A stretch of DNA of 64,000 nucleotides from Saccharopolyspora gloriosae (lineage in GTDB: Bacteria; Actinomycetota; Actinomycetes; Mycobacteriales; Pseudonocardiaceae): positions 5,519,501 through 5,583,500 of the forward strand of contig NZ_JACHIV010000001.1 of assembly GCF_014203325.1 (NCBI RefSeq), in the 5' to 3' direction. Positions 32,589-41,188 of this stretch are shown piece after piece. The notes under the pieces are model-generated. The model saw nothing but the letters and a program-made list of their open reading frames with translations. It was not told where the DNA came from and did not search any database. The translations under genes and the position numbers were made by a program. Numbering within the stretch: the stretch's first letter is position 1; every line of letters starts with the position of its first letter.

Positions 32589-34435
32589 GCATGCGCCACC
32601 ATCAATCAGGGTGGATCACCCTGCCCGACGTGCCGGGCCTGCACAAGGTGGTCGACCGATTCTCCCCGCAAGGCCGCATCGTGCTCCCGCACGACTCGGG
32701 AAATCCGTGGCTGGTAGGCCATTTCCCCCTCGACGACCTGGTGCCCGCGTCGCTCGGCCCGGTCCGGGTGGCGCTGCTGGGGCACTGCCCGATCGACGCC
32801 ACCAGGCTCGCGGCCCTCGTGCGCGGGCTGCGTTCGATCACCGACCTGGACTCGGTGCTGCACCGGCTGCCGGGCGGCGTGCACCTCGCCGCCTCGGTCG
32901 GCGGTGCCGTGCGCGTGCAGGGCGGGATCTCCGGGCTGCGGCAGGTGTTCCACACCCGGGTCGACGGCGTGCCGATCGCCGGTGACCGCGCCGACCTGCT
33001 CGCGGAGCTGGCCGGCACGGGCATCGACGAGCACGCGCTGGCGCTGCGAGTGGCAGCCGGCCCCGTCGGGCCACCGCTGGACGAGCGCACCGCGTGGTCC
33101 GGGGTGCGGGCCGTGCCGCCCGGTTCGTACCTGCGGATCGAGGCCGACCGCGCGCACCAGGTGCGCTGGTGGCGCCCGCCGGAACCGGACGTCCCGCTGC
33201 GGCGCGGCGCGCGGATCACCAGGGAGGCGCTCGACGCGGCGGTGGGCCACCGCGCCGAAGGCCGTTCCGGCGCGGATCTCTCCGGCGGAATGGATTCGAC
33301 CTCGCTGTGCTTCCTCGCCGCCGAGCGGAATCCGGAACTGGTCACGTTGAACCGCCGGGAATCCGACGCCGAAAACGAGCACGGCAGGCTCGCCGCCGAA
33401 TCCGCCGAACAATTGACCGCCGCCGAACACCTCGTGCTGGAGCCCCGGGAGATGCCGTCCGCATTCGACGAACCCGGCATCGCGATGGACCAGGAGCAGC
33501 CGTCGCCGCTTTTCCGCGGCCTCGCCCGAATTCACCGGTCCGGGGAGTTCTTGGCCGAGCACGGCGTGCACCGCCAGCTCGCCGGTTTCGGCGGCGACGA
33601 ACTTTTCCACGGGCCGCCCGGATATCTGCATTCGCTGCTGCGGAACCGGCCGGTGAAAACGATTCGGCAGCTGCGCGGTTATCGCGCGCGGCACCGCTGG
33701 CCGCTGCTGCCGACGGTGTCGGCGCTGTTCGCCGCGCACGACGTGTCGCACTGGTGGCGGGAGCAGGCCGACCACCTCACCGCAGCGCCGCGCGCGGCGC
33801 TGCCGCCCGCGCTCGACTGGGGAGCTGCACCGCTGCGCGCGGCCCCCTGGGCGAGCGCGGAGACCGTCGCCGCGGCCCGTTCGGCGTTGCGCGGCGCGGC
33901 CCTGGCCGCCGAACCGCTGTCCGCGCATCGCGGGCAGCACCAGCTGCTGGCGGCGCTGCGCACGGCGGCACCCGCGCACCGCCAGCTCGCCCGGTGCTAC
34001 GCGGAATCCGGGGTGCGGCTGGAACTGCCGTACTACGACGACCGGGTGGTGGAGGCGGCGATCGCCGTACGCCCCGACGAGCGGGCGTCACCCTGGCGGT
34101 ACAAGCCACTGCTGGCCGAGGCCGTGCGCGGCACCGCACCGGACGCGGTGCTGCACCGCTCGGCGAAGGCGGGCGCACCGGGATCGGGGGTCGGCGCGGA
34201 CGTGCACATCGGTTTCCGCCGCAACCGCAACGCGATCCTGGCGCTGTTCGCCGACTCCGAACTCGCGGTGCACGGCCTCATCGACACCGGTGTGCTGCGC
34301 AGGCACCTGCTGGCGCCGCACGTCGAACCGAGCACCCTGGTCGCCCTGGAGCACCTGCTGGGCTGCGAGACCTGGTTGCGCGGTGTCACCCGAGGCTCCG
34401 CTGGGAGGACCGATGCACCTGCGACTGCGTCCTGA
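32585..34435 (+). CDS. Asparagine-synthetase-like lasso peptide macrolactam cyclase
   Basis: A 616-residue homologue of asparagine synthetase B. A remnant glutaminase-like domain lacking the N-terminal catalytic Cys occupies ~1-200; the ATP-pyrophosphatase domain starts with ADLSGGMDSTSLCFLAA (~232-248). Further blocks are RQLAGFGGDELFHG and LELPYYDDRVVEAAIAVRP. In lasso biosynthesis this enzyme adenylates an Asp/Glu side chain of the core and joins it to the core N-terminus. The preferred start is ATG 32585, overlapping the precursor stop; ATG 32591 is also possible. It overlaps the following RRE gene by 23 nt, so precursor, cyclase and RRE are tightly coupled. Confidence 0.88.
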   Translation: MSMRHHQSGWITLPDVPGLHKVVDRFSPQGRIVLPHDSGNPWLVGHFPLDDLVPASLGPVRVALLGHCPIDATRLAALVRGLRSITDLDSVLHRLPGGVHLAASVGGAVRVQGGISGLRQVFHTRVDGVPIAGDRADLLAELAGTGIDEHALALRVAAGPVGPPLDERTAWSGVRAVPPGSYLRIEADRAHQVRWWRPPEPDVPLRRGARITREALDAAVGHRAEGRSGADLSGGMDSTSLCFLAAERNPELVTLNRRESDAENEHGRLAAESAEQLTAAEHLVLEPREMPSAFDEPGIAMDQEQPSPLFRGLARIHRSGEFLAEHGVHRQLAGFGGDELFHGPPGYLHSLLRNRPVKTIRQLRGYRARHRWPLLPTVSALFAAHDVSHWWREQADHLTAAPRAALPPALDWGAAPLRAAPWASAETVAAARSALRGAALAAEPLSAHRGQHQLLAALRTAAPAHRQLARCYAESGVRLELPYYDDRVVEAAIAVRPDERASPWRYKPLLAEAVRGTAPDAVLHRSAKAGAPGSGVGADVHIGFRRNRNAILALFADSELAVHGLIDTGVLRRHLLAPHVEPSTLVALEHLLGCETWLRGVTRGSAGRTDAPATAS

Positions 34436-34682
34436 CGTCGACCCCACCGACGTCACCGACGGGACCGTGCTGCTCGACGAACGCACCGGCCGCCGCTGGC
34501 GGCTCAACCGGACCGGCACTCAGGTGCTGCGCGGCGTGCTGATCGGCCAGGACGCCGACCGCATCGCCAGCGAACTCGCCGATCGGCACCGCATCCCGGC
34601 CCACGTCGCCAGGCACGACGTGACCGCGATCGTCGAACGGCTGCGCACCGCCACCCTGCTGGAATCCACCGGCCAGGGCTGA
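34413..34682 (+). CDS. PqqD-like RiPP recognition element protein (lasso B1)
   Basis: An 89-residue winged-helix protein of the PqqD fold: MHLRLRPDVDPTDVTDGTV, LLDERTGRRWRLNRTGTQVL and the C-terminal helices DRIASELADRHRIP. Free-standing PqqD-like proteins in lasso operons bind the leader peptide and deliver it to the protease and cyclase. ATG 34413 has GGGAGGA upstream and lies inside the cyclase 3' end. A transglutaminase-like leader protease (B2) normally follows or is fused; here the operon ends with a hairpin and then purE on the other strand, so B2 is absent from the locus. No exporter gene is present either. Confidence 0.87.
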   Translation: MHLRLRPDVDPTDVTDGTVLLDERTGRRWRLNRTGTQVLRGVLIGQDADRIASELADRHRIPAHVARHDVTAIVERLRTATLLESTGQG

Positions 34683-34690
34683 CGGGGCCG

Positions 34691-34720
34691 GGTGAGCGCC
34701 CGCGAACACGGGCGCTCACC
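34691..34720 (+). terminator. Hairpin at the end of the lasso-type operon
   Basis: Perfect 12-bp stem GGTGAGCGCCCG / CGGGCGCTCACC with a 6-nt loop, 8 nt after the RRE stop. There is no T-tract, as is common in high-GC actinobacteria. Confidence 0.75.
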
Positions 34721-34874
34721 TGGTCGTCGGGCTCCCGTCCAGCGCGTGCTGCACGGGCCGAGACCGAAGACGGGACCGCACTGCCTGTCTTGAGCGACGT
34801 CGTTGGTCGTTGTCCTGTCAGCGGCGAAGCCGCTGAGCAGTGACCAGCTTGAGCAAGCCGACCACCGGCGGGTT

Positions 34875-34959
34875 CTCAGCGGCTTCCTCGCGAGGACAGC
34901 TTTTTTCCTCGTGGCGGAGCCACTTGGAAAAAAGATCCCGCAGCGAGGAAGCCGCTGAG
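34875..34959 (-). repeat. 85-nt covarying hairpin element, copy R3
   Basis: Inverse orientation to R1. Outer stem CTCAGCGGCTTCCTCGC with a perfect 17-nt complement (34875-34891 and 34943-34959). Partner hairpin TCAGCGGCGAAGCCGCTGA at 34817-34835. It lies between the lasso operon and purE (convergent). Confidence 0.92.
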
Positions 34960-35011
34960 GTTCCGCCATCCGACCCACTACTGAGGTCAGGAACCGAAGG
35001 CAGGCAGGCGA

Positions 35012-35533
35012 TCAGGATTCGCCGACGCGGTCTTGGAGGGCCGCGTGCTTGTCGTGGACCATCGTTTCGAGGTCGGCTTGGAAGGTCGCCATCGCGGCGC
35101 GCAGCCGGACGCCCAGCTCACCCGAGTCCGCGGCGAGCGTGCGGATCGCGAGCAGCCCCGCGTTGCGCGCCCCGCCGACCGAGACGGTCGCGACGGGCAC
35201 GCCGGCGGGCATCTGCACGATCGACAGCAGCGAGTCCATCCCGTCGAGGTGCTTGAGCGGCACCGGCACTCCGATCACCGGCAGCACGGTCGCGGAGGCG
35301 ACCATCCCCGGCAGGTGCGCGGCTCCGCCCGCCCCGGCGATGATCACGCGCAGGCCGCGGTCGGCGGCGTCGCGGGCGTAGTCCAGCATCCGCTGCGGCG
35401 TGCGGTGCGCCGAGTACACACCGGCTTCGAAGGGCACGTCGAACTCCGCGAGGGCCTGCCCCGCCGCCTGCATCACCGGCCAGTCCGAGTCGCTGCCCAT
35501 GATCACGCCGACCAGTGGCCGCTGCTGCGTCAT
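35012..35533 (-). CDS. purE: PurE: N5-carboxyaminoimidazole ribonucleotide mutase
   Basis: A 173-residue class I PurE that converts N5-CAIR to CAIR in purine synthesis. The N-terminal [20 protein letters not shown] contains the conserved GSDSDW substrate loop. [16 protein letters not shown] and [20 protein letters not shown] are the other active-site segments. ATG 35533 (MTQQRPLVG) is preferred, with GGAACCGGAG upstream; an in-frame GTG at 35551 is an alternative. In M. tuberculosis purE lies beside purK. Here the two are on the same strand but separated by 460 bp filled by satellite DNA and hairpin R4. Confidence 0.93.
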   Translation of the reverse strand: MTQQRPLVGVIMGSDSDWPVMQAAGQALAEFDVPFEAGVYSAHRTPQRMLDYARDAADRGLRVIIAGAGGAAHLPGMVASATVLPVIGVPVPLKHLDGMDSLLSIVQMPAGVPVATVSVGGARNAGLLAIRTLAADSGELGVRLRAAMATFQADLETMVHDKHAALQDRVGES

Positions 35534-35721
35534 CTCCGGTTCCTTTCCCACCCCGGCAAGCGGAGCCCGAGCCGCACCCGGCCGCCCCGCTCCCCCGTTG
35601 ATCTCGTCACGTCACCGCACCCGCGCGGCCGCCCCACCCATCTCACCAGCAGCCCCGACTCACCCCGCCCCCCGGCCCACCGACCCGAACCCCCGCCACA
35701 GCAGGACGCCAAAGCCCGCCT

Positions 35722-35870
35722 AGCGACAAAGCCGTGCCTAGGGCTGCGAAGCCGTGCAGCAGGGCGAGCGAAGCCACGCCTGCCTCGCGGCGAAGCCGTG
35801 CTTTGGGCGGCGAAGCAAGCCTGCCTTGCGGCGTAGCCGTGCCTGTATGTGCGAAGCACATAGCCCACGT
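35722..35870 (+). repeat. Degenerate GCCGTGC / GGCGAAGC satellite next to hairpin R4
   Basis: Irregular repeats of AAGCCGTGC, GGCGAAGC and CTGCCTCGCGGCGAAGCC, ending in a hairpin TATGTGCGAAGCACATA and TAGCCCACG. It is the same family as the regular 43-nt array at 47285-47671, and sits on the same side of its 85-nt element. Confidence 0.8.
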
Positions 35871-35894
35871 CCAAAAGCCGACCACCGGCGGGTT

Positions 35895-35979
35895 CTCAGT
35901 GAGCCTCTCGCGAGGACGGCGTTTTCCCTCGTGGCGGAGCCACTAGGGAAAAAGAATCCGCAGCGAGAGGCTCACTGAG
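35895..35979 (-). repeat. 85-nt covarying hairpin element, copy R4
   Basis: Outer stem CTCAGTGAGCCTCTCGC with a perfect 17-nt complement. Conserved core. It is accompanied by satellite DNA (35722-35870) in place of the TCAGCGG hairpin. It lies between purE and purK. Confidence 0.92.
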
Positions 35980-36016
35980 GTTCCGCTAAATGACCACCCA
36001 AGCAGAACGAGCCCGA

Positions 36017-37201
36017 TCAATGCACGAGATGACCGTCTGCCCATTCTCCGTGGGATAGGAAGTGGGCTGCGAGGTCCGCTTCGCGGCGGGTCGAGGCCAT
36101 CTCGTCGCCGAGGACGGTCACGTGCCCGACCTTGCGGCCGGGGCGTTCGGCCTTGCCGTACAGGTGGACCTTCGCGTGCGGGAACCGCGCGAACAGGTGG
36201 TGCATCCGCTCGTCCACACCCATCTTCGGTTCCGTCGGGGCGCCCAGCACGTTCGCCATGACCACGGCCGGAGCGGTCAGCTCCGTGCTGCCCAGCGGGT
36301 AGTCCAGCACCGCGCGCAGGTGCTGCTCGAACTGCGAGGTCCGGGCGCCTTCGATGCTGAAGTGCCCCGAGTTGTGCGGGCGCATCGCCAGCTCGTTGAT
36401 CACGAGCCCGTCGTCGGTCTCGAACAGCTCCACGGCGAGCACTCCGACGACGCCGAGCGCGTCGGCGATGTGCAGCGCCATGTCCTGGGCTTCGTTGCGC
36501 AGCGCCTCGGACGCGTCGGGGGCGGGCGCGAGGACCTGCACGCAGATCCCGTCCGACTGCACGGTCTCCACCAGCGGCCACGCCGCGCCTTGCCCGAACG
36601 GAGAGCGCGCCACCAGCGCAGCAAGTTCCCTGCGCAGCGGCACCCGCTGCTCGACCAGCAGCGGAGCGCCGCTTTCCAGGAGTTCGCCGACGACGCGCTC
36701 CGCGCTCTGCGGGGTGTTCAACGTCCACACGCCGCGTCCGTCGTAGCCGCCGCGGGCGGTTTTGAGCACGCACGGCCAGCCGTGCTCGGCGCCGAACTCC
36801 AGCACCTGCGCGACCTCGGTGATCTCGGCGAACGGCGGCACCGGCAGGCCCAGTTCGGTGAGCTTGCGGCGCATCACCAGCTTGTCCTGCGCGTGCAGCA
36901 GCGCGTCCGGACCGGGGTGCACGGCGACTCCGGCGGCGACGAGCTCGCGCAGGTGCTCCCCGGGCACGTGCTCGTGGTCGAAGGTGACGGCGTCGCAGCC
37001 CTGCGCGAACGTGCGCAGCGCGTCCAGGTCGGTGTGCGCACCGAGCTGCACGTCCGGCGCGACCAGCGCCGCCGGGTCCTCGGGGTTGACGGCCAGCACC
37101 TTCAAGGACTGGCCCAGGGGGATGGCGGCCTGGTGGGTCATCCGCGCGAGCTGCCCACCACCGATCATGCCGACGACAGGAGTACGAGTGCGATGGTCCA
37201 C
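36017..37201 (-). CDS. purK: PurK: N5-carboxyaminoimidazole ribonucleotide synthase
   Basis: A 394-residue ATP-grasp enzyme that carboxylates AIR with bicarbonate and ATP to give N5-CAIR, the substrate of PurE. The start VVGMIGGGQLARMTHQAAIP is the PurK signature. The ATP-grasp core includes PCVLKTARGGYDGRGVW and VELFETDDGLVINELAMRPH, and RPHNSGHFSIEGARTSQFEQ follows. Start at GTG 37201. Length and motifs are normal. It is flanked on both sides by hairpin elements (R4, R5), so it is probably transcribed on its own. Confidence 0.94.
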   Translation of the reverse strand: MDHRTRTPVVGMIGGGQLARMTHQAAIPLGQSLKVLAVNPEDPAALVAPDVQLGAHTDLDALRTFAQGCDAVTFDHEHVPGEHLRELVAAGVAVHPGPDALLHAQDKLVMRRKLTELGLPVPPFAEITEVAQVLEFGAEHGWPCVLKTARGGYDGRGVWTLNTPQSAERVVGELLESGAPLLVEQRVPLRRELAALVARSPFGQGAAWPLVETVQSDGICVQVLAPAPDASEALRNEAQDMALHIADALGVVGVLAVELFETDDGLVINELAMRPHNSGHFSIEGARTSQFEQHLRAVLDYPLGSTELTAPAVVMANVLGAPTEPKMGVDERMHHLFARFPHAKVHLYGKAERPGRKVGHVTVLGDEMASTRREADLAAHFLSHGEWADGHLVH

Positions 37202-37257
37202 GAGTCGGGGAGCCTACCTGAGCTGGTCGTTTTGCTTTGGGGGTCGGGTGGCGGAAC

Positions 37258-37357
37258 CTCAGCTTCCTTCTCGCTGCGCCCCTGGCCGGTGTGGCAGTTT
37301 TTTCCCAAGTGGCTCCGCCACGAGGGAAAAAGCCGTCCTCGCGAGAAGGAAGCTGAG
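37258..37357 (+). repeat. Covarying hairpin element, copy R5 (100 nt, with insertion)
   Basis: Outer stem CTCAGCTTCCTTCTCGC with a perfect 17-nt complement. The left inner arm carries about 15 extra bases (CCCTGGCCGGTGTGGCA region) relative to other copies, while the outer stem and apical hairpin are preserved. Confidence 0.9.
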
Positions 37358-37378
37358 AACCCGCGGGTGAGCGGCTTC

Positions 37379-37497
37379 TCGACGTGGGCTATTCGCTTCG
37401 CGAATACAGGCACGGCCTTCGGCCGCAAGGCAGGCTTGCTTCGCAGCAACGGCACGGCCTTCGGCCGCAAAGGCACGGCCTTCGGGCGTGGGGTTGG
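37379..37497 (-). repeat. GGCACGGCCTTCGGCCG satellite next to hairpin R5
   Basis: GACGTGGGCTATTCGCTTCGCGAATA hairpin segment, then three copies of GGCACGGCCTTCGGCCG-like words. It is the reverse complement of the satellite family at 47 kb. It touches the 3' end of the next minus-strand gene. Confidence 0.8.
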
Positions 37498-38298
37498 TCA
37501 GTCCAGGGTTCCGAGCATGGCGCAGGCCGTGGCGTGGTCCGTGGGGAGCGGTTCTTGGCGGACTCGGACGGGGCCGACCGGGTGTAGGGCCGGGTCGGCG
37601 GCTATGCGGCGGTGCACCAGCTGCCGGATCCGGTCGCAGCGGGTGTGCAGGCACGGCTCGCGGGGGGCCAGGACCGCGGCCGTGTCGGAGCGCAGCAGCG
37701 ACACGGTCTCGCCCGAGTCGAACACCTCCCGGAGCACGTCCGCGGCCAGCACCATCGCCATCATCAGCGGATAGCCGCCCGTGTCCGCGGAGATGTCCAG
37801 CGACACCGTGATCAGCACGTGGTCGGTGTCGACGGGCCTGCCCGCCGCGAACGCTCCCCGGTACACCTCGTGCAACCGGGTGCGCAGGTAGGACGCCGTG
37901 GTCAGGCCCGTCAGCGGGTCCTGCACCTCGCGCCCCACGGTGTACTCGGCCTGCACGTCGGCCCAGCCGAGCGCCAGCGGGCGCAGCAGCCAGGCGGGCA
38001 CCGCGTCATGATCGGGCGAGACCAGGCCGTCCGTGCCCTCGTCGATGCTCACCGCGTGCAGCGCGGCCACGTCCAGCAGCGCCTCGGACAGCCCGACACC
38101 GGCCTCCGCGCGCGCCGCTCCGAGCCTGCCCAGCGGCTCGGTCAAGTCCTCGCCCAGCGCCACGGCCCGGCACACCGCGTCCACCGCCCGCACGCCCCAG
38201 TCGCTCGGGAACGGCCAGCCCGCGGCGAGGCTCGCCGTGCGCCAACGCATCCGCAACGCCCGATCGACCCCGTTGCAGCCCTGAATCCAATTGCTCAT
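37498..38298 (-). CDS. Degenerate GGDEF-like domain protein
   Basis: A 266-residue cytoplasmic protein. Residues ~1-125 are helical and unrecognised. Residues ~127-225 have the layout of a GGDEF (diguanylate cyclase) domain: DPLTGLTTASYLRTRLHEVY at its start and LITVSLDISADTGGYPLMMA in the middle. Where RGGDEF should stand the sequence reads LLRSDTAAVLAP, so the catalytic Gly-Gly-Asp/Glu-Glu-Phe is missing and it should not make c-di-GMP. It may be a binding or scaffold protein. It is divergent from the large sigma-factor gene with a 362-nt gap. The assignment rests on pattern only. Confidence 0.65.
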   Translation of the reverse strand: MSNWIQGCNGVDRALRMRWRTASLAAGWPFPSDWGVRAVDAVCRAVALGEDLTEPLGRLGAARAEAGVGLSEALLDVAALHAVSIDEGTDGLVSPDHDAVPAWLLRPLALGWADVQAEYTVGREVQDPLTGLTTASYLRTRLHEVYRGAFAAGRPVDTDHVLITVSLDISADTGGYPLMMAMVLAADVLREVFDSGETVSLLRSDTAAVLAPREPCLHTRCDRIRQLVHRRIAADPALHPVGPVRVRQEPLPTDHATACAMLGTLD

Positions 38299-38660
38299 CC
38301 TGACCCCCTTTCACCGGGGAGACGACCTGCGCCTTCGGTCATGACGGAACACTGGGTGCACGGCGCTCGGAGGCGTCGATCACAATGGTCGGGGCGCTGA
38401 TTCGCATCACGTTGGCGGATCGACGGCCGGTGGCGCGAATGGTTCGATAAAGCCGATCTGCTCCGATCGGCGGTGTCCGGACAGGGCCGGTCGCCGGACC
38501 GCGCGGTCGCGCCACGGCCCGCCGAGACCCCGCCCCGGCCGGAGTGCGCGTCCCGACCAGGGACTGCGCACCGGGTTCTCCTGGCCCGCGGAACCGAACA
38601 GCGACCGACGACCCCGAACGATGGCAACCCGGACAGGGACCACACAAAGGAAGGTGCGGC
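38299..38660. promoter_or_regulatory. Divergent promoter region, GGDEF-like / ECF sigma factor
   Basis: 362 bases without a supported gene. The stretch 38390-38470 is the least GC-rich. It presumably contains both promoters. Confidence 0.4.
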
Positions 38661-41003
38661 GTGGCCACAGCCCCGGCCGAAGCGCAGGGTCCCAGCGACG
38701 GCGAGCTGATCGAAGCCGTCCGGCACGGTTCGACGGAGGCCTACGGGACGCTCTACGAACGCCACGTCGCCTCCGCGCACAACATGGCCAGGCAGGTCGC
38801 GAGATCGCAGGCCGAAGCCGACGACCTGGTGTCGGAGGCGTTCGCGAAGGTGCTGTCCACGTTGCGCGGCGGACGCGGCCCGACCACCGCGTTCCGCGCC
38901 TACCTGCTGACGGCGCTGCGCCACGTCGCCTACGACCGCACCCGGCGGGAACGCAAGGTGCAGCTGGCCGAGGACGTCACCGAGGTCTCCGGTGCCGAGG
39001 TGAGCGTGCCGTTCACCGACACAGCGCTCGACGGCCTGGAGCGGTCGATGGCCGCGCGCGCCTTCGCGCGGTTACCGGAGCGCTGGAAGACGGTCCTGTG
39101 GCACATCGAGGTCGAAGGCGAGACGCCCTCCCAGGTGGGCCCGCTGCTCGGGCTCACGCCGAACGGGGTGTCCGCGCTCGCCTACCGGGCCCGTGAAGGC
39201 CTGCGGCAGGCGTACCTGCAGGTGCACTTGAGCTCGCTGGACGACGACGAGCCCGGCGTGGCCTCCTGCCGCGCCGCGGCGGACCGGCTGGGGGCGTGGA
39301 CGCGCGGCGGCCTGTCGAAGCGGGAGACCGCGCAGGTCGACAACCACCTCGACGGGTGCGACCGGTGCCGCGGGCTGGCCGCGGAGCTCGCCGACGTCAA
39401 CGGCGGCCTGCGCGCGGTGATCGCTCCACTGGTCATCGGCGCGGGGGCGAGCGCTTACTTGCTGTCCGGCGGCGGCACGACGGCCGCCGCGGCCACCGCG
39501 GGTGCGGGGGCCGGTGCCGGTTCGGCGGCGAACGCGGCGAGTTCGGTGCCACGGCAGGCGGTGTCCGGCGTCGCGGCCTCGACCGCGCTGGGCCTCGCGG
39601 TCGCGCTGGCGCTGACCTCCGGCACCGCTCCGATGCAGCCGGTGGCCTCCGCTCCCCCGCCGCCACCGCCGCCCGCGGTCGCACCGCCGGCCCCGCCGTC
39701 GCCGCCCGCTCCGCAGCAGCCCGCGCCGGAGCCCGTTCCGGCACCCGCGCCGCGCCCCGCGCCACCGGCTCCGGTGCCGACGCCGAAGCTCGACGCGCAC
39801 GGCCCGACCGAGCCGCTGACGCTGGTCCCCGGCGGCGACCCGGCGGCCCTGCCCATCACCGTGCGCAACTCCGGCACCGGCCCATCCGAGCCGGTCACGG
39901 CGATGCTGACGCTGCCCCCCGGCGTCAGCTCGGAGATCCCCGGCGTGACCAGCACGCAGGCCGGTCCCGCCGGGACCGCGCCCGCCTCCGCCCGGACCGC
40001 GGCCGCCGCCGGTGGGCCGCCGGTGCGCTGCGAGAGCTGGACGGGCGGGGTGCAGTGCAGCTCCGAACGCGGCCTGAACCCCGGCGAAGCCCTCACCTTC
40101 GACCTGCGCACCACGGCCGCCGCGGACGCCACGGGCGGTCAGATCCGCGCCCGCGTCCTGGCCGGCACCGACCTGGACCTGCCGCTGTCGGCGATCCAGG
40201 TCCAGATGCGCTCCGGCGACGGGGTGGACGTGGCGCTGTCGACGACGCCGCACCCGGTGCACGACCTGCTGCTGGGCGAGGACGTCCCGGAGGGCCCGCC
40301 GCTGCGCCTGCTGCTGGACGTGCGCAACACCGGCGTCACCCGGGGCCGCGCGGAGGCCGTCGCGCAACTGCCGGACGGCGCGCACGCGCTGGGGATTCCG
40401 CCGGAGTGCGCGCTGCTGCCGGACGGCGACGAGCTGCGCTGCTCGGCGGAGCTCGACCCGGGCGAGTCGTTCCGGGGCAGGCTGTGGCTGACGGCGCTGC
40501 CGGTCGAGCCGAACGGCTCGGCGAACGGGGAGGAACGCGAGGTCACCATCCCGGCGCGGGCGCGGCTCGGCACCGCCGCCGACAGCGCGGAGCTCACCGC
40601 GCTCCTCTGGTACCCGTGGAAGCCGAAGCCACCGGAGTGCCCGCTGCCGCCGGACTGGCCGTTGCGGCCGCCGGAGCCGGAGTCGTGGCACTGCTGGATC
40701 CCGCCGTGGCCCGATCACCCGCACTTGCCGGAACCGCCCGAGTCCCCGGAGCCCACCGGCACCTCGGAACCACCGGAACCGGCGCCCCCGGAGGAATCGG
40801 TGCCCGCCGAGGACCCCGAACCGCCCACCTCCGAACCGGCCCCACCGCTGCTTGCCCCCCCTGCTGCACCCGACCCCGCCCGCTCCGCCGCCCTGGCACG
40901 AAACCTGGTGGCCCCTACCCAGCGCCCCCGGACGCTGACCACCGCAGTCACCCCCGGCGAGCAGCGTTCTTCGTCGTTGTCCTGTCAGCGGCAAAGCCGC
41001 TGA
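38661..41003 (+). CDS. Membrane-anchored ECF sigma factor with zinc-finger and large extracytoplasmic domain (ECF53-like)
   Basis: A 780-residue sigma factor fused to its own sensor. Sigma region 2 is at ~20-85 (TLYERHVASAHNMARQVA, ADDLVSEAFAKVLSTL) and region 4 at ~130-185 (ALDGLERSMAARAFARLPER, GETPSQVGPLLGLTPNGVSA). A zinc-binding His-x3-Cys-x2-Cys (HLDGCDRCRG, ~228) resembles anti-sigma zf-HC2 domains. Two membrane segments follow (~252-270, ~300-320), then Pro-rich linkers, CARDB-like modules (LPITVRNSGTGPSEPVTAML) and a Pro/Glu tail. GTG 38661 has AAGGAAGG upstream. The last ~15 codons and the stop lie inside a dispersed repeat (hairpin at 40985-41003), so the natural C-terminus may have been replaced. 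Confidence 0.85.
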   Translation: MATAPAEAQGPSDGELIEAVRHGSTEAYGTLYERHVASAHNMARQVARSQAEADDLVSEAFAKVLSTLRGGRGPTTAFRAYLLTALRHVAYDRTRRERKVQLAEDVTEVSGAEVSVPFTDTALDGLERSMAARAFARLPERWKTVLWHIEVEGETPSQVGPLLGLTPNGVSALAYRAREGLRQAYLQVHLSSLDDDEPGVASCRAAADRLGAWTRGGLSKRETAQVDNHLDGCDRCRGLAAELADVNGGLRAVIAPLVIGAGASAYLLSGGGTTAAAATAGAGAGAGSAANAASSVPRQAVSGVAASTALGLAVALALTSGTAPMQPVASAPPPPPPPAVAPPAPPSPPAPQQPAPEPVPAPAPRPAPPAPVPTPKLDAHGPTEPLTLVPGGDPAALPITVRNSGTGPSEPVTAMLTLPPGVSSEIPGVTSTQAGPAGTAPASARTAAAAGGPPVRCESWTGGVQCSSERGLNPGEALTFDLRTTAAADATGGQIRARVLAGTDLDLPLSAIQVQMRSGDGVDVALSTTPHPVHDLLLGEDVPEGPPLRLLLDVRNTGVTRGRAEAVAQLPDGAHALGIPPECALLPDGDELRCSAELDPGESFRGRLWLTALPVEPNGSANGEEREVTIPARARLGTAADSAELTALLWYPWKPKPPECPLPPDWPLRPPEPESWHCWIPPWPDHPHLPEPPESPEPTGTSEPPEPAPPEESVPAEDPEPPTSEPAPPLLAPPAAPDPARSAALARNLVAPTQRPRTLTTAVTPGEQRSSSLSCQRQSR

Positions 41004-41040
41004 GCAGCAACCACCCTGCCCACCGGCACCGCAGCGGGTT

Positions 41041-41125
41041 CTCAGCGTTCTTCTCGCGAGGACGGCTTTTTCCCTCGTGGCTGAGCCACTAGGGAAAAAG
41101 ATCCCGCAGCGAGAAGGACGCTGAG
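41041..41125 (-). repeat. 85-nt covarying hairpin element, copy R6
   Basis: Outer stem CTCAGCGTTCTTCTCGC pairs with GCGAGAAGGACGCTGAG through 16 Watson-Crick pairs and one T-G wobble. The partner hairpin TCAGCGGCAAAGCCGCTGA at 40985-41003 supplies the stop codon of the upstream sigma-factor gene. Confidence 0.92.
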
Positions 41126-41188
41126 GTTCCGCCACCCGCCCCCCACGCAGACCGAACACGAGAACAGACGCCGGTTAAAATCGCGGAG

